Positions 21,900-35,560 of a stretch of DNA of 64,000 nucleotides are shown here, piece by piece. The stretch covers positions 1,550,001 to 1,614,000 of the forward strand of contig NHZP01000001.1 of NCBI GenBank assembly GCA_003313425.1, given 5' to 3'. Each line of letters begins with the position of its first letter. Within the stretch, counting starts at the first letter, position 1. A program made the position numbers and the translations under genes. Origin of the DNA: Pseudopyrenochaeta lycopersici. Its lineage: Eukaryota > Ascomycota > Dothideomycetes > Pleosporales > Pseudopyrenochaetaceae. The notes under the pieces were generated by a model. That model saw only the letters and a list, made by a program, of their open reading frames with translations. It was not told where the DNA came from and did no database searches.

Positions 21900-24800
21900 C
21901 CTTTTTAACAGAATAGCAAGACTCTCCTGTATAAGAGATTAGGAAACTAAGACTGCTAAATATAGAAGTCTTTAAAAAAAGCTCGCACAAGTAATATCTT
22001 TAATAGAAAATAAAGGTCTAAGTAAAGCTGTACAGAGACTGTGCAGCCTACCTAGATAATAATAGTAGAGTAAATTACGTTATTACTCGTACGACAGGCT
22101 AAGCGTTTAACGCCCTTAGCCTATATATAATAAACCTTATAAATAGGCTAGCAACGCTATCCCTCCTTAAGCTATAGTCCCACCTTAATAACTTCTTTAA
22201 GGACCCTATAGTAAGAGAGAAAGCCCTTAAATACCTCTGTACAACTAAGTAAGGAAGAATAGAATTTAACCCTTATATCTAAGCGTTTAACCTTAAGCTC
22301 CTTAAAGCTAGGTTAGACAACGTAAGCTATATTTAGAAGATTAACTATCTTAAGAGCAGCTTAAATAGTAAGCTGCTAAGGACCTAAGCAGGTTATTAAC
22401 TACTATTTAGAGAAATATATAAAAAGTTCGTATAACAGACTAAGGTAACCTAAGAAAATTTAAGAGCTGTAGAGAGAATTACTATAAGTAAGAGCTATAT
22501 AGGCGAAGCGTATAATATACAGAGCTAACTAATAACCTAAAGAGATAATAATAAGATAGACTAGATAACTTCTATAGGAGCTTACTAGCTCTGTGCGAAA
22601 CCTAGAAAAGAATTCTAGAGAACACGTAAACAGGTCTAAGAAAGAAAAAAGAACGGCGCCTATTTAAGGTGCGGTCTGCACGACTACTAAGTAGCCTAGT
22701 GTACAACAAAGTTATTAAACAGCTAAGAAGGCTATCGTACGAGATAGGTTAATAAACCTGTAAAACTTATAAAGATTATATCTATAACTACTAAACAAGT
22801 AACAGAATCCCTATCCTCCTTAGATAAGGGAAAAGAGTAGCTCTAGCACAAAGTTATGTGCTAGAGCCTGTATAAGTCTAAACCCCTATATAAATAATAA
22901 GGTTACTTTTACTATAGCTAGTAACTATAAAACCTATATCTGTAAATGTTATTATTAATTCTGTATAACTAGCTACTGCTATAATTAATAACAGTTACTG
23001 CACTTACTGTTTATTAAGTAAGAAACTTATAAGGGACTTAAACTTACTACGCATTAAGATCCTCCCTATTAAGATTAAAGGGGTAAACGAATAAAAGAGT
23101 ATAATATTATACGTTACTAAATTTTTATTAGACGTAGGAGGAATACAGCAGTACGTAGCTGCGTACGTTACCCTAACTACTTACTAATATAACATAATCC
23201 TTAGGAAGACTTAGTTAGAGAGTATTAAAGGCGTTATTAACGCAGAAAAAAAACTTCTGTACTTAAAAGTATATAAGGTTACTATACGTAGTATAGAATA
23301 CGCTACCTTAGACTTTAGCTATACTCTAGTATTAGCTGTAGCTTTCTAATACTATGTATGATACTACAGATAAAGCTATAGTAAGACTTAAATCTTTACT
23401 ATAAGCCTAAGGGATATTAAGAAAGTACTACGCCTAAAGGTCTAGAAAACACTATAGGAAATATGCAACGCCCTACTAGCTCACGTACGACCTTATCTGA
23501 AGATATTCTTACCTAAGGAAGGAAATAAGCTACCCCTACAGCGAGGCCTATAACAAGACTACGTGATAGAGTTAGAAGAGAAGGATAGACAGAAGCTAGA
23601 GATACTGTACAGACCTCTCTACGTAATGTTAAGAGATAAACTCTTAGTACTAAGGAAGATACTATTAGACCTCCTAGATAAAGGGTTTATCTGTGCGAGC
23701 AGCTTACTAGCAGCCTTACTTATACTATTCGTACGTAAGCTAGGAGGAGGACTATAATTCTGTGTAGACTACAGAGCTCTTAACGCCCTAACTAAGAAGG
23801 ACTGTTACCTACTCCCTCTTATACGTAAGACGTTAAACTAAATTAGATAAGCTATATAGTATACTAAGCTAGACGTTACTGCAGCATTCTATAAGATAAG
23901 GATAAGTAAAAGATTAGAATAGATAACTGCGTTTTAAACACGATTTAGATTATATAAGTAGCTAGTAACACTCTTTAGCTTAGTAAATATACTAAGTACC
24001 TTCTAGAGGTATATTAACTAGGCCCTATAAGACTTCTTAGACGACTTTGCCTCTGTATACCTAGATAATATTCTTATCTTTACTAAAGGATCCCTCTCTT
24101 AGTATTACGCCTACGTATAAAAAGTATTAGATCGCCTATAAGAAGTAGGACTACACCTAGAACTAAGTAAATATAAGTTTAATATTTAGCGTACGAAGTA
24201 CCTTAGCTTTATCCTAGAAGTATAGAAGAGTATATCTATAGACTCTAAGAAAGTCTAAGCTATTTAAGAATAGGAGGCCCTAATAATAGTTAAAGGCGTA
24301 TAAAGATTCTTAGGGTTTACTAACTTCTACAGACACTTTATCCTAAACTTCTCTTAACTAGCAGAGCCTCTTATATAGCTAATAAGAAAAGAAGAGAAAT
24401 TCTTATAGGACACAGAATAAGAGCAGAGTTTCTAAGCTCTTAAGGATATATTCTTAGTAGATAAAGTCTTTACTACTTTCTTACCTAAACAACAGATAAT
24501 AGTAGAATATAACTCTTTAGGCTTTACTATAGGCGAGGTACTATTATAAGAAGATAAGTAAGAAACTCTTCGCACGGTAGCTTACCTCTTAAGGAAATTT
24601 CTAGCGCACGAGAGTAACTACCTAATTCATAATAAGAAGTTACTAGTAGTTATTACATGCCTAAATAAATAGGACGCAGAACTCTATAGCGTATAAGAAT
24701 TTAAAGTAATTACTAACTATAAGAACCTAGAGTACTTTATAAAGAAGTAAAAGATAACAGAATAACACGTATAATAGTTAGTTTACCTATTACAGTTTAA

Positions 24801-26580
24801 TAATATAAAGCTATAGTACTGTCTAGGCAAAGAGAACACCTAAGCGGACGTACTATCTAGAAGAGACTAGGACTTACTATAAGGAACGGACGACAGCCGC
24901 CTAGTAAGCAGAGAGTTTGTTATGTTAGTACTAGCCTAATAGTAAGATCTAACAGTTATAAGGGTCGTACGAACCCCTACGTTAACCTTTAATAGCTTAA
25001 TTATAGCTAAGTCCCTACTAAAAGCTCCAATCCTTAAGGACTTAATTACTAAATACTAGGACTAAGCCGTACGAGACGACTTAACCTATCAGGAAGTCTA
25101 CAACGCTATAAAGCTAGGTGCTAGGTCGCTACCTAGCATAATAAAGAAACTTACTATATTACTAGGAGATTGTACAATTAACTTAGAGAGAAAGCTCTAA
25201 TAGAGATCTAGGATCTAGGTGCCTGAAAATAAACCCCTTTATACGGGAATTATCTAGCAAGCACATCTAGCTGTGCAAACAGGTTACCTAGGAAGAGAAG
25301 AAACGTACCGCACGCTAGCTAGTACCTAGTACTGGCTAGGTATAAGCGAAAACGTCCGCTAATTTATACGGAATTACAGCTTATATAGACAAAGCACCCT
25401 GTAGAGAGATAGTAAGCATAGATACCTACGCCCGTTACTAGTACCTAGTCGTACGTAGTAAGACTTAACAGTTAACTTTATTACTAGTCTACTACTGTTG
25501 TCTAGCTGTACTAACCTAATAGTAGTTAAAGACCGCCTAGGTAAAGGCGTAATACTAATCCTACTTAAGATAATTAAAGCAGATAATATAGCTTAGGCAT
25601 TTGTACAAGAAGTCTTCTGCTACTACAGGCTCCCTAGGTCTATTACATTAGATAGGGGCACGTAATTTGTAAGCGAACTATAGGGAAAAATCTGTAAACT
25701 CTTAGGAGTACAGAGAAACCTGTTAACAGCCTACTACTTATAAACAGACAGCACTACAGAACGCGCGAATAGTAATATTAAAGTAGTTAGTTAAATCTTT
25801 TATAACTACGACTAGAATAACTAGGCAACGCTATACCTAATCCTTAAGCTAATGCTGAACACTTATACGAACTCCTCTACAGGCGTCACTCCTTTCTTCC
25901 TTCTACACGGCTATCTAAACTCGCCCTTCCTAGAGCTACCTAGGAAATTAGCTAGCAGCGACCTACTTAACAGAGTAACACCCCCTAGTGAACAAGCAGA
26001 AAGCATTATATAAACGCTAAAATAAGCTACTAACTAGGCTATCTTAGCTATAACACACGCTTAATAACAACAGGAAGCACAGGCGAATAAGACACGTCGC
26101 CCAGCTCCTAAGTATAAGGTTAGAGACTAGGTATAGTTAGACCTTAGGTACGTACGAACCACACGCAGAAGTAAGAAACTTAACTAGAAAAGCAAGAAGT
26201 ACTAAGTCGCCCGCGTACGAGACCCCTATTAGGTTAAGCTTTATATACTATAGAGAACTAAATTATACTATGTAGAGAAGCTAAGACTAGCTGCTAAAGA
26301 CCCCTTCCTATTATAATAAACTAACAACTTAAACATTACTGCTGTTATCATACAAGACGACAACCTATAGGAAGACTACCTTAAATAGGTAATTAAGAAC
26401 ATCTAAGATAAGCGCTTACGAAATTAACATAACAAGTTCTATATAAAATAGGTAGAGTACTATAACCTAACTTAGGAGCTAGAAGAGAATCTTATTACTA
26501 CAGAAGCCTATAAGAAATAGAGGACTTATATACAGCCTGTACGGCTACTATCTAGGAAACTACTAAAAGGTTAGAGAAAT
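21900..26580 (+). pseudogene. gag-pol of Gypsy A1, RIP-inactivated
   Basis: Order is gag, RT, RNase H, integrase. A CCHC-type zinc knuckle is near 22660-22705 (CG at 22671, GLHDY where H has become Y). RT runs from about 23757 (FCVDYRALNAL) with the catalytic box as YLDNILIF near 24058-24081, one Asp having become Asn. RNase H is about 24480-24850; the integrase HHCC region about 25250-25385; the DDE block LDRGT near 25645. Many TAG/TAA stops correspond to Q or W. A1 is the least decayed of the older Gypsy copies but cannot encode a protein. Confidence 0.85.
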
Positions 26581-26622
26581 AAGCTGGCACAAGCTAACTA
26601 ACCCCGTACGAGGCTCTCTAAC

Positions 26623-27441
26623 CTAAGATGTCTGAGAAACGTTTATCCTCCTCAGGCTTAGTAAGGACTTGACCCTGACCTTAACCACGCTGAGGAACAG
26701 AGACTCTGTTAAAAGGTAGGAGAGGTAGAGTATGCCTAGCTATATAAGACGCACTGTAATCCTGCTACACGCAATTAGAGTAAGCCCCGCTCTACTTACT
26801 AGTAATAGAGACACACCTAGTAAAGGCTGTAAACGTATAACGCTCTTATATAGCCTTAGTACAGTTATTAGAATAGAAGTTAGCGTTAAAGGAACCGCAG
26901 CTATAGATAAAGTAGGCTTTAAGGTAGAATTAATAACTAGAGAGGAGTTACTAAGTATTAATTATATAATAAGCAATAACAGGAGAGAAATTATTAAGAC
27001 TATAGCCCTACTAAGCATTATACAGGGATTAATTAATAGGATGAAGGAAGAATTTAGTAATGCGAACTAGCTTAGGCTAAATAACGTTAGATATAGAAAA
27101 GAAAGAGGAATAAGACGTACAGAAGCAGTCGTAAAGAGATAGCAGAACTTATCTATAACTAGAGTATCTAGGATATACTAGATTACGTAGTTAGTAGGGA
27201 GAAGAGACGCATTACCCTAAGCAGCAGGAATAATAATACTAGCAGGTTAAGTTTAGTTAGGAGTGGTTTAAGTAAGCTAAGCGTAAGCAACCTAAGTAAT
27301 GTCAGCCCTAGTAGCCGCGTGTGTAGATATAATGTTACTAGCAGTCGTATAAGCAAGATAGTTTATACTACTGCTATAACTACTAGGACCCTACATACCG
27401 CGATTAGGCTAACTAGCTAAGGGAGCTGCTTTAGGAGGCAT
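26623..27441 (-). pseudogene. candidate antisense ORF in Gypsy A1
   Basis: Between the end of pol and the 3' LTR, the minus strand holds one 273-codon frame from ATG 27441 (MPPKAAPLAS) to TAG 26623, broken only by stops of the TAG/TAA type expected from RIP of Q/W codons. The N-terminal third is Ser/Thr/Ala-rich, the rest hydrophobic. No family recognised. A competing plus-strand frame (26732-27070) overlaps it, so the assignment is weak. Confidence 0.3.
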
Positions 27442-27751
27442 GTTAGTAATAATAGGAAGATAAGTTATACGCAAGCAAGTTAAAGTTAAGCAGTAAAAAA
27501 GGAAGAAAGAGTTAGAGGAAAAGCTCTTTATATGCGCACGAGTGAGCAAATAACTAACTTCTCCTCTACTTTACGTTATTAGGCAACAACAACAGGTGAA
27601 GGAGGAAAATTACTTATAAACGAACAAGAAAAGTACACGCGACACCTCTACTTTTACAGTACGATAATATAACGCTACCTATATAAGTATAAGGTTAAGG
27701 TTAAACTACGTATAAAGAAGTAACACAGTTATTTAAGGAGGAGGAGGGTAT

Positions 27752-28003
27752 TATAATAGGCTGCGCCCTTTAAGCAGGAGAGGCTTCGCTACTATCGCAC
27801 GGGGAAAGAACTCCTTAATCTCCTCTACCCCCTTTTCTTATTAGCTCGTACAAGTTAGCAGCTAGAGGAGCACGTTCCTCTTCGCTTATACAAACATATA
27901 TATATATATCCTCTAAGGATACCTGTAACCTCTTCTCCATCTTTCTCCTTCTGTAGTATAGGACAAATGCACACTCGTTAGTTAGGCCTCTTCGCCCATA
28001 ACA
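27752..28003 (+). repeat. 3' LTR of Gypsy A1
   Basis: Starts TATAATAGG where the 5' copy has TGTAATGGG; differences from the 5' LTR are mainly transitions. Confidence 0.92.
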
Positions 28004-28008
28004 CTTAT

Positions 28009-28243
28009 ATATATAGATTACAGTAATAAACTCTTATAGCTTATTATGTTTAACTTAATATTATACTCTATAGTATAGTAATAGTAATACTAATTATTCT
28101 TAACCCTTAGTACTCTTTATAGAAGCACCCCCTTACTGTCTTAGTACTAAACCCCCTTCTATCTAGTCCTTTACTTTATCCTAGAGAACTAACCTTATAA
28201 TCTTATTAGTTATCCTTACTAATAGCTTTTAAGATTCTTTACA
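28009..28243 (+). repeat. 5' LTR of Gypsy B, second piece
   Basis: Continuation of the LTR after the A1 insertion, ending TTCTTTACA; the element body begins at 28244. Confidence 0.85.
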
Positions 28244-28249
28244 CTTTAA

Positions 28250-31200
28250 ACACTCTTAAGATAAGTAATACTTATATAAAAGACGCGGCCTACTATACTA
28301 CTAGGCTAGGTAACGCTGTTACTAAACTAGACCTCTTCTATAGAGATTAGTTTAAGCTTAAAGAATAGCTACTCTAGTTTAACCTATTCTTTAAGTTTAA
28401 TGTAACTACTATAGATAATAATAACTAAGTAGTACTTATAATAAGCTATATAAGGGGCGAAGCTACTAAGTAGGTAAAGCCTTACTTAGTTAAGTACCTA
28501 GCTAAAGGAACTAAACTAAAAGAGCTAATTAAGATATTTAAAGACATAGGAGAATTTAAGATACGCATGTAATAAGTATTTAGACTACTAAACAAGACTA
28601 CTATCGCAGAATAAAAAATTTAGAATATGCGACAAACCTAATCTATAGCTAATTACGCTAATAAGTTTTTAGGGTATACTAGACAGACTAACTAGAATAA
28701 TAATACCCTAAAAACTATATATAGATAAGGCCTAAAAGCAGACGTTTAAACTAAACTAATGCGCTCTAGTATAGGTATTACTATACTAGACAACCTAATT
28801 AATAAAACTATCTAACTAGATATAGAGCTCTACGAGCTCTGTATGCAACTTAGAGGATAACTACTAAGATAAATAAAAGAAGATAAGAAACTCTAGAAAG
28901 ATTCTTGTAATAAGCTAAATAATAGTTACCTATAATACTAGTACTAGTTATAAGGAGTACCTAGGTAGTATATATTAGGGGGCCCTAAGGCAATGCATCT
29001 AGATAACCTTAATAGAAGAAAGTTAGGTAAGAGTAGAAAGAAAAAAGAAATAACTTACTTTAACTATAATAAGAAAGGCTATATAGCTAAGGATTATAGA
29101 TAAAAGAATAAAGTAACCCCCTAGATTAATATGTTAGCTGTAAAAGAAGAAAGTGACAAAGAAATATAGGAAGTCGTCGCAACCTAAGAGGAAAAGGCGT
29201 AAGATACAGAGATGTTACTGCTACCTTACTAGGAACCTACAGAGAAGGAGATTCCTAGAACCTAGTATAGTAAAGATAAAGAAGAGAGTAACAGCTCTCT
29301 GTCCCTAGTCTATAAAGATGTAGAAGAAGATCTTAATAATACTATAGTACTCCTAATAAAGGAATAAAAAAGAGAGAACTTTAGAAACTAATATTAACTA
29401 GGAACTCTAAGGCTATCTACGCCTATAGAGGCAGAAAAAGATATTATAGAACTTAACTACTAATTGCGCGTACAGTATATGTATAAAGTATAGTATATTA
29501 ACGCGCTAACTTTAGTAGAATAGGAAGCAGCTATAATATAAGGAATAAGTATAATTATTCTAGCTAAATAAGTAATATAAGATATATTACAGGAATACTA
29601 CTATTACCCTAAATATTACGCGAAGATAATATAAGAATAGGTAGAAAAAGCTAAAGAAGTATAGTAACTTATAAGCGTTAGGGACGTACTATAGAAACTT
29701 TAATAAGCTAGATAAATATAGGTACTAGAACTCTTAGTAGTTAAGACCCCTAAATACGTATTATAACGCTAAATAATACTACTACTAATATAAGAAGATA
29801 CTTTCTATATACTAAGTATTAAGGACCTAATATAATAAGAGTACCTTTAAGTTAATTCCTATAGTAAGATTATACTTATAGATAATAAGAAATAAGATAT
29901 TTATACTTAGCTTAAATAATAAATATATTAGGAGGATAATAAAGAAAACGTTAACCCTAACTAGCTTCTTACAGAGGAAGAAGCTAGAGACTATTATAAG
30001 CGCGCAGAGGCAGCTTAGACCCTACATACTATATATAAAGGACTATAGAAACTAGTACTAGATTACTTAATAGATCTACATAATAAGTAATATAGTATTA
30101 TCTACTAGTCTTTCTGTACTATAGACTTATATATAATACACTATTTAAGTAAAATAAAATAGGGATACTTCTCTTACTTATTTTACTAATGCAAGTATTA
30201 ATAGTATAACTATCCTAAAGTTAAATATAATAACTACTTATAAGATAAGAGGACTATCCTCTACTTCCTAGAGAATAACAACTTTACAGCTACTATAGTA
30301 ATGCAGTTAGTCTTTAATAGAGAGTATAATTAGTAGTAATAGTAAACGTGCCTTAACTCTAACTACCTTAAGTATAAAATATTAAGATACTAAATAGGTA
30401 TTAGGAGAAGCCTTTTTTAGAGTCGCGCCTACTAATAGGTAAAAATTATAAACTCTATGCGCAACGGGCGCATAAAGACTCCTTAAGCTAAATATTAAGC
30501 TTAATAGAAGCTAGATAAAGGCACTAGTAGATTCTAGAGTATAATAAAGCTATATTTCTATATAAGCAATAGAATAAGGTAGTCTTATCCTATTATTAAA
30601 ATTAGTACTATATCTATTAATAGTAGCTAATAGATAACTAATACTATTAGAGTCTGTAATTACCTATAAGGTATAGAACGTATAACTTATTATCTAGAAC
30701 TATAGGGAAATAATTAACCTAGACGTCTTTAGACTATTATAATATAACGTAATACTAGGACTTCTATAGTTAAGAGAACACAGTCTAGAAATAGATTAGA
30801 AGAAGAAAAAGTTCTTATTTAAATACTATAGAATAGACGCAACTACAAGTAAGCCTACGCTGCGGCTAAGTGCCTAGGTAGATAAGAAGATAACAATAGG
30901 AATCCTTACTTTAAATAAGGACGACCTTAAGACATAAGAGTCTAACTTAGCAGGTACTAATAGGAGGCCCTTAGACTAATAAGCTAGAGTTAAGGAGTAA
31001 AGCATAACTCTAGTAATCCCTAATAAGTATAAAGAATATAAGTTACTCTTTTAGGAAGAGATAACTATAAAAGTATTACTTAAATATTAACTCTAGGATT
31101 ATAAGATAATCTTATAGAAAGGAAAGTAACTAACTTTTAGCCTAATCTATAGTTTATTAGAAAAAGAACTTAAAACCTTACGTAAATATATTAAGATAAA

Positions 31201-33760
31201 CTTAAAGAAGAGATTTATTAGGGAATTACAGTTACTAGTAGGATACCCTATACTATTTATACTAAAAAAGAATAAAAAGTTAAGACTATGCGTTAACTAC
31301 TAGAAGCTTAATAATATTATAATAAAGAATTAATACTCTTTACTAAATATAGTAGAACTATAGGATTAACTAGCTTTTATAAAAGTTTTTATAGTATTAG
31401 ACTTAAGAAGAGCGTACAACCTTATTTATATAAAAGAAGGTAAAGAATAGAAGACTATATTTAGAACACGCTATAGCTACTATAAGTATATAGTAATACT
31501 TTTTAGTCTTACTAACGCACTAGCTATATACTAGGCACTTATTAATAATATATTAAGAGAATACCTAGATATATTTATTATTATATACCTTAATAATATC
31601 CTTATATACTCTAATAATCTATAGGAATATATTAAGTACGTTAAAATAGTTCTTACCTACTTAAGAAGATTTAGTTTACTACTTAAACCTAAAAAATATA
31701 AGTTCTATAAGGAAGAAGTTAAGTTCTTAAGATATATAGTAGGTACATATAGAGTAAAGATAAGTAAAAAAAAAATAAGAGTAGTAAAAGAATAGCCTAA
31801 ACCTAAAATAGTTAAAGATATATAATTATTTATAAGATTTATTAACTTTAACTAGCAGTTTATTAAGGACTTCTCTAAAAAATCTATCTTACTTACTAAA
31901 CTTATAAAGAAATAAATAAAATAGGAATAAGGAAATAAATAAAAAAAAGTATTCTAAATACTTAAAGAAGCCTATATTATACTACTAGTGTTAATTATAT
32001 TCTAAATAAGAGAACCTTTATAGTTTAAAATAGATGCTTTAGACTTTACACTAGGCGTAATAGTAAAGTAAGAATATAATAGGAAATAGCACCTAATTGC
32101 CTACTACTTAAGGAAATTTACAAACATAGAGGAATACTATAACGTGCATAATAAAGAGCTTATAGTAGTTATTAACGCTCTTAACTACTAGCAGATTTAC
32201 GTGAAGAGCTGCTTAGATCTTATAATATTTATAGATTATAAGAACTTAGTTAACTTTACTACTACTAAGACCTTAAACTAAAGATAAGTTAGATAGGCTA
32301 AAATACTAGGATAATATAAGTTTAAGATTATATACATGCTAGGGAAGGATAATAGTAGAGCTAATGCTCTTAGCTAAAGAATAGACATTGCTAGAATAAA
32401 AGTAATAGTTAGTAATACTATCTTTTAAGTAAACTAGGATAGAAGCCTAGGACCTAATAAGTTATTAAATAATACTATAATAATTACGTCTAAGGTACCT
32501 AAAGAATTATAAGAGGTAATTATCTAATAATACTATAATAACCTAGTATATAGTTACCCTAGAATTAAAAGAATAATAAAACTTATATAGTAATACTACA
32601 GCTTTAAGGATATAAAGGCTAAAGTTAAACAGTTTATTAAAAAATTCGCAGACTATTATAAGAATAAATACAGTACTTACGCACTCTATAGAGAAATATA
32701 AGCTATAGAGCTACCTAATAAACCTTAGGTAGATATTTCTATAGACTTTGTAAACAGAGTTACTACTGTCTAAAGACTCCGCAATAGGAGTTAAGTATAA
32801 TACTATCTTTAATATAGTCTGTAGATTTACAAAAGTAGTAGAAATAATACTATTTAGAAATAACTATAATATAGAACAGCTAGCGTTTATTATTCTAGAC
32901 AGACTAATATAATATTATAGTATACCTAAGTCTATTATAAGTAATAGAGATAAGCTCTTTATATCTAACTTCTAGTCTACTCTAATAGCTGTAATAGAGA
33001 TAAAGAGAAAATTATTAACAGCCTATTACCTATAAACAGACAGATAAACAGAAAGGATAAACAGAATAATAAAAACCTACCTAAGAATCTATAGTAATTA
33101 ATAATAAAATAATTAGGTTTTATTACTACTAATAGCATAACTAGCTTATAATAATAAATTGTTAGAATTAACTAGAAAGACACTATTCTTTGCTAACTAT
33201 AGGAGACACCCTAATCTCTTTATAAAAAATATATCCTAGCAGAAAAGCTAAAGTAGCTATAAAAATAGCTAAAGAAATAAAGAAAATACATAAATAACTC
33301 TAAGAAAACCTTAAGAAAGTATAACGTAACAGTATTTCCTACTAGAATAATAAAAGAAAAATAGCACCTTAGCTAAAGAAGAGGGATAAAGTATACTTGC
33401 TTGCGAAAAATCTACGTAATAAGTAACTAAGCAAAGGACTTAATTACGTTAAAGTTAAACTATTTTTAATTAAAGAATAGAATAGACTAGTAAACTATAT
33501 ACTTAAGCTACTACTAGATACAAAGATCTACTTACGCTTCTTCATCTCTAGGTTAGAACTAGCTAACTCTGCAACGCTACTACAAAGAATATTTTAGTAT
33601 AAACTTAAAGAAGAAACAGAGTATAAAGTTAAAAGAATCCTTAATAAAAGACGCTCTAAGATCACGGAAAATTAATATAGAGAAAGAGAGTACCTTGTGA
33701 AATAGAAGGACTACTTAGACTTAGAAAATACATAGGAACCTGAATCAAACCAAGGGAACT
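28250..33760 (+). pseudogene. gag-pol of Gypsy B, RIP-inactivated
   Basis: Chromovirus-type polyprotein. Zinc knuckle at 29056-29100 with its Cys codons turned to Tyr (YFNYNKKGYIAKDY). Protease about 30440-30760. RT about 31170-31830 with the catalytic box YLNNILIYS at 31586-31612, both Asp having become Asn. RNase H about 32000-32400, integrase about 32550-33300, and a C-terminal chromodomain-like stretch about 33590-33740. Stops are TAG/TAA of RIP origin. Nearly the same protein is encoded by element D. Confidence 0.85.
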
Positions 33761-33789
33761 GCAAGGAATAGATTAGTGAATACAACCGC

Positions 33790-34223
33790 GACAGGGAACG
33801 AAAGGAGCTTAGCGGCCCCAACTCCTAGAACAGTAACTAGTCCACGACGGCAGTACCTAAGGGAGCCCTAGGGTTGGCCGAGGCCAACTTAGAGTTTAAG
33901 GACTCTAACGCCTTAAGGTGTTTAATGTCCTTTACATCTGCGAGACCCCTGTTGAATAATCTTGCCTCTTTCTTCTTTAATAACTTTTGTTACTTACGCA
34001 AACGTTTCTGTTTTAAGCGCGCCGCAGTAATACGATCAAACGCTACCTATACTAATCGCTTATCCTTATTAATAGCTTTTTCTACTGCTTTGTCTTGCTA
34101 GTCTAGGTCCGCTAACTTCTTATTAATTTTTAAGAAATCTAGAACTAGGACGTTAACAGGCACGCACTCTACCTGTCTCCTAACTCCTTTACAATTTCTA
34201 CATTTTGTAGATAAGGAAGACAT
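33790..34223 (-). pseudogene. antisense coiled-coil ORF in Gypsy B
   Basis: Opposite in direction to gag-pol, between pol and the 3' LTR. Starts at ATG 34223 (MSSLSTKCRNCKGVRR, a CxxC pair), followed by a Lys/Glu/Leu-rich coiled coil (RLKQKRLRK, then LLKKKEARLF) and the motif RGLADVKDIKHLKALE. Stops at Q/W positions are RIP-type. The same architecture lies in the same place and orientation in elements C and D. Function unknown; accessory proteins of this look are, to my knowledge, widespread as hypothetical proteins in Pezizomycotina. Confidence 0.6.
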
Positions 34224-34381
34224 CTAATAACCTAAATTATTTTGTACGCACCGCTTACAAGATACTATTGCGTCCTAACCTTTATTATTTATTTAATCTC
34301 TGCGTTTTTAGTAATAGTACGTAGCCTAGGAGGATATTAGATTAACTTATAGGGGTATAAGTTATTAGAGGAGGGGGATAG

Positions 34382-34813
34382 TGTTATAACCTAAGAATAT
34401 ACTAAGGGACAGCCGCCTTAAGAAGCCCTGCGGCCTAGTACGTGCGCTAAAGCACAGGGCTGCACCTAAGGAACACGTAACTTGTTATAAGTCTTATAGT
34501 CTTAGGAATCTCATACGCTAATATATAGTCTCTATATAAGACTTGCTAAGAATAGTATAGTCTTATAAGACTCTTTATATATATAGATTATAGTAATAAA
34601 CCCTTATAGCTTATTATATTTAACTTAATATTATACTCTATAGTATAGTAATAGTAATACTAATTATTCTTAACCCTTAGTACTCTTTATAGAAGCACTC
34701 CCTTACTGTCTTAGTACTAAACCCCCTTTTATCTAGTCCCTCACTCTATCCTAGAGAACTGACCTTGTAATCTTATTAGTTATCCTTACTAATAGCTTTT
34801 AAGATTCTTTATA
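34382..34813 (+). repeat. 3' LTR of Gypsy B
   Basis: 432 bp, TGTTATAACC...TTCTTTATA (the terminal CA has become TA). Followed by TSD ATATT. Confidence 0.88.
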
Positions 34814-34983
34814 ATATTATACTTTATAGTATAGTAATAGTAATACTAATTATTCTTAAACCTCTTAGTACTCTTTATAGAAGAGCTCTCTTACTATCTT
34901 AGTATTAACCCTCTATCTATATAGTCTCTTACTTTATCTTAGAGAACTAACTTTATAGTCTTATTAGTTATCCTTACTAATAG

Positions 34984-35539
34984 TGTGCCGATGCACTTGG
35001 TGACCTAGTCACCTGGCTACTAAGGGCATCTTAGCTAGTTAGGTGCAGCAGTTCAGATGCAGCAGTTCAGGCCATAGCAGCTTAGGCTACAGCAGCTCAG
35101 ACTTTAAGGCAATTAAGCGAGATTAGCAGAAAAATAAGGATATAAGGAGGCAGGCAGGCGGAGGAAAACAATCCAAGCATCTACAATCCAAGGATCTAAC
35201 ATCTAAGGGTCTACTATCTAGAAAAACATCCAGAAAACATCTAGGGGAGGCGGGATCTATTATCTAGGATCTAATATCTAAGCATCCACAATCCAAGGAT
35301 CTAACATCTAAGGATCTACTATCTAGAAAAACATCTAGAAGTAATTAAGATAGTATAGACAGACAGACAGATACGGTTACTACAGTTTATTACCCCCCCC
35401 CTCCTATTATTGTTCATCCTTGTTTACCTACCTCCTACCTCTCATCTCATCCTTGATGGGATGACTACCTAGCTGTGTTCAGTGAGCTCAAGGCTACCAT
35501 CGACAGGGAGAAGCTTGCTGAGGCCTCTGTTCCTGCACA
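34984..35539 (+). mobile_element. insert X: LTR-like 556-bp element
   Basis: Inserted in E's LTR with a TSD ATAG (or AATAG if the element is one base shorter). Ends are TGTGC...GCACA. It retains many CpA/TpG and so has escaped RIP, unlike the DNA around it. It contains a 15-bp palindrome GGTGACCTAGTCACC, two imperfect copies of a block with repeated ATCTAA/ATCCAAG words (about 35170-35230 and 35275-35335), a C9-10 run near 35392-35401, and a short frame at the end (DDYLAVFSELKATIDREKLA) with a Gag-like look but no ATG. Best read as a solo LTR or truncated retroelement. Confidence 0.5.
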
Positions 35540-35560
35540 ATAGCTTTTAAGATCTTTATA

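Larger units (their letters stand above)
21275..28003 (+). mobile_element. Gypsy retrotransposon A1 (6.7 kb), nested in B's 5' LTR
   Basis: LTRs 21275-21524 (250 bp) and 27752-28003 (252 bp); 5-bp TSD CTTAT at 21270-21274 and 28004-28008. A polypurine tract (27736-27749) lies before the 3' LTR. Integrated after B. The 5' LTR keeps most CpA/TpG sites while the coding region carries many RIP stops. Confidence 0.93.
21078..34813 (+). mobile_element. Gypsy retrotransposon B (about 7.0 kb without insert)
   Basis: Complete LTR-to-LTR Gypsy on the plus strand, with a 5-bp TSD ATATT at 21073-21077 and 34814-34818. LTRs are 432 bp each: 5' LTR 21078-21274 plus 28009-28243, 3' LTR 34382-34813. The 5' LTR is split by Gypsy A1. 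A purine tract (GAGGAGGGGG, from about 34369) precedes the 3' LTR. All coding capacity is RIP-damaged. Confidence 0.88.

Noticed and set aside
33874..34101. 75-codon plus-strand frame near the end of Gypsy B
   Set aside because: Shadow of the antisense coiled-coil ORF, whose architecture is shared with elements C and D.
34382..34983. Apparent tandem arrangement of LTR followed by a second leader
   Set aside because: Resolved by TSD ATATT: the first part is B's 3' LTR, the second the resumed LTR of element E.
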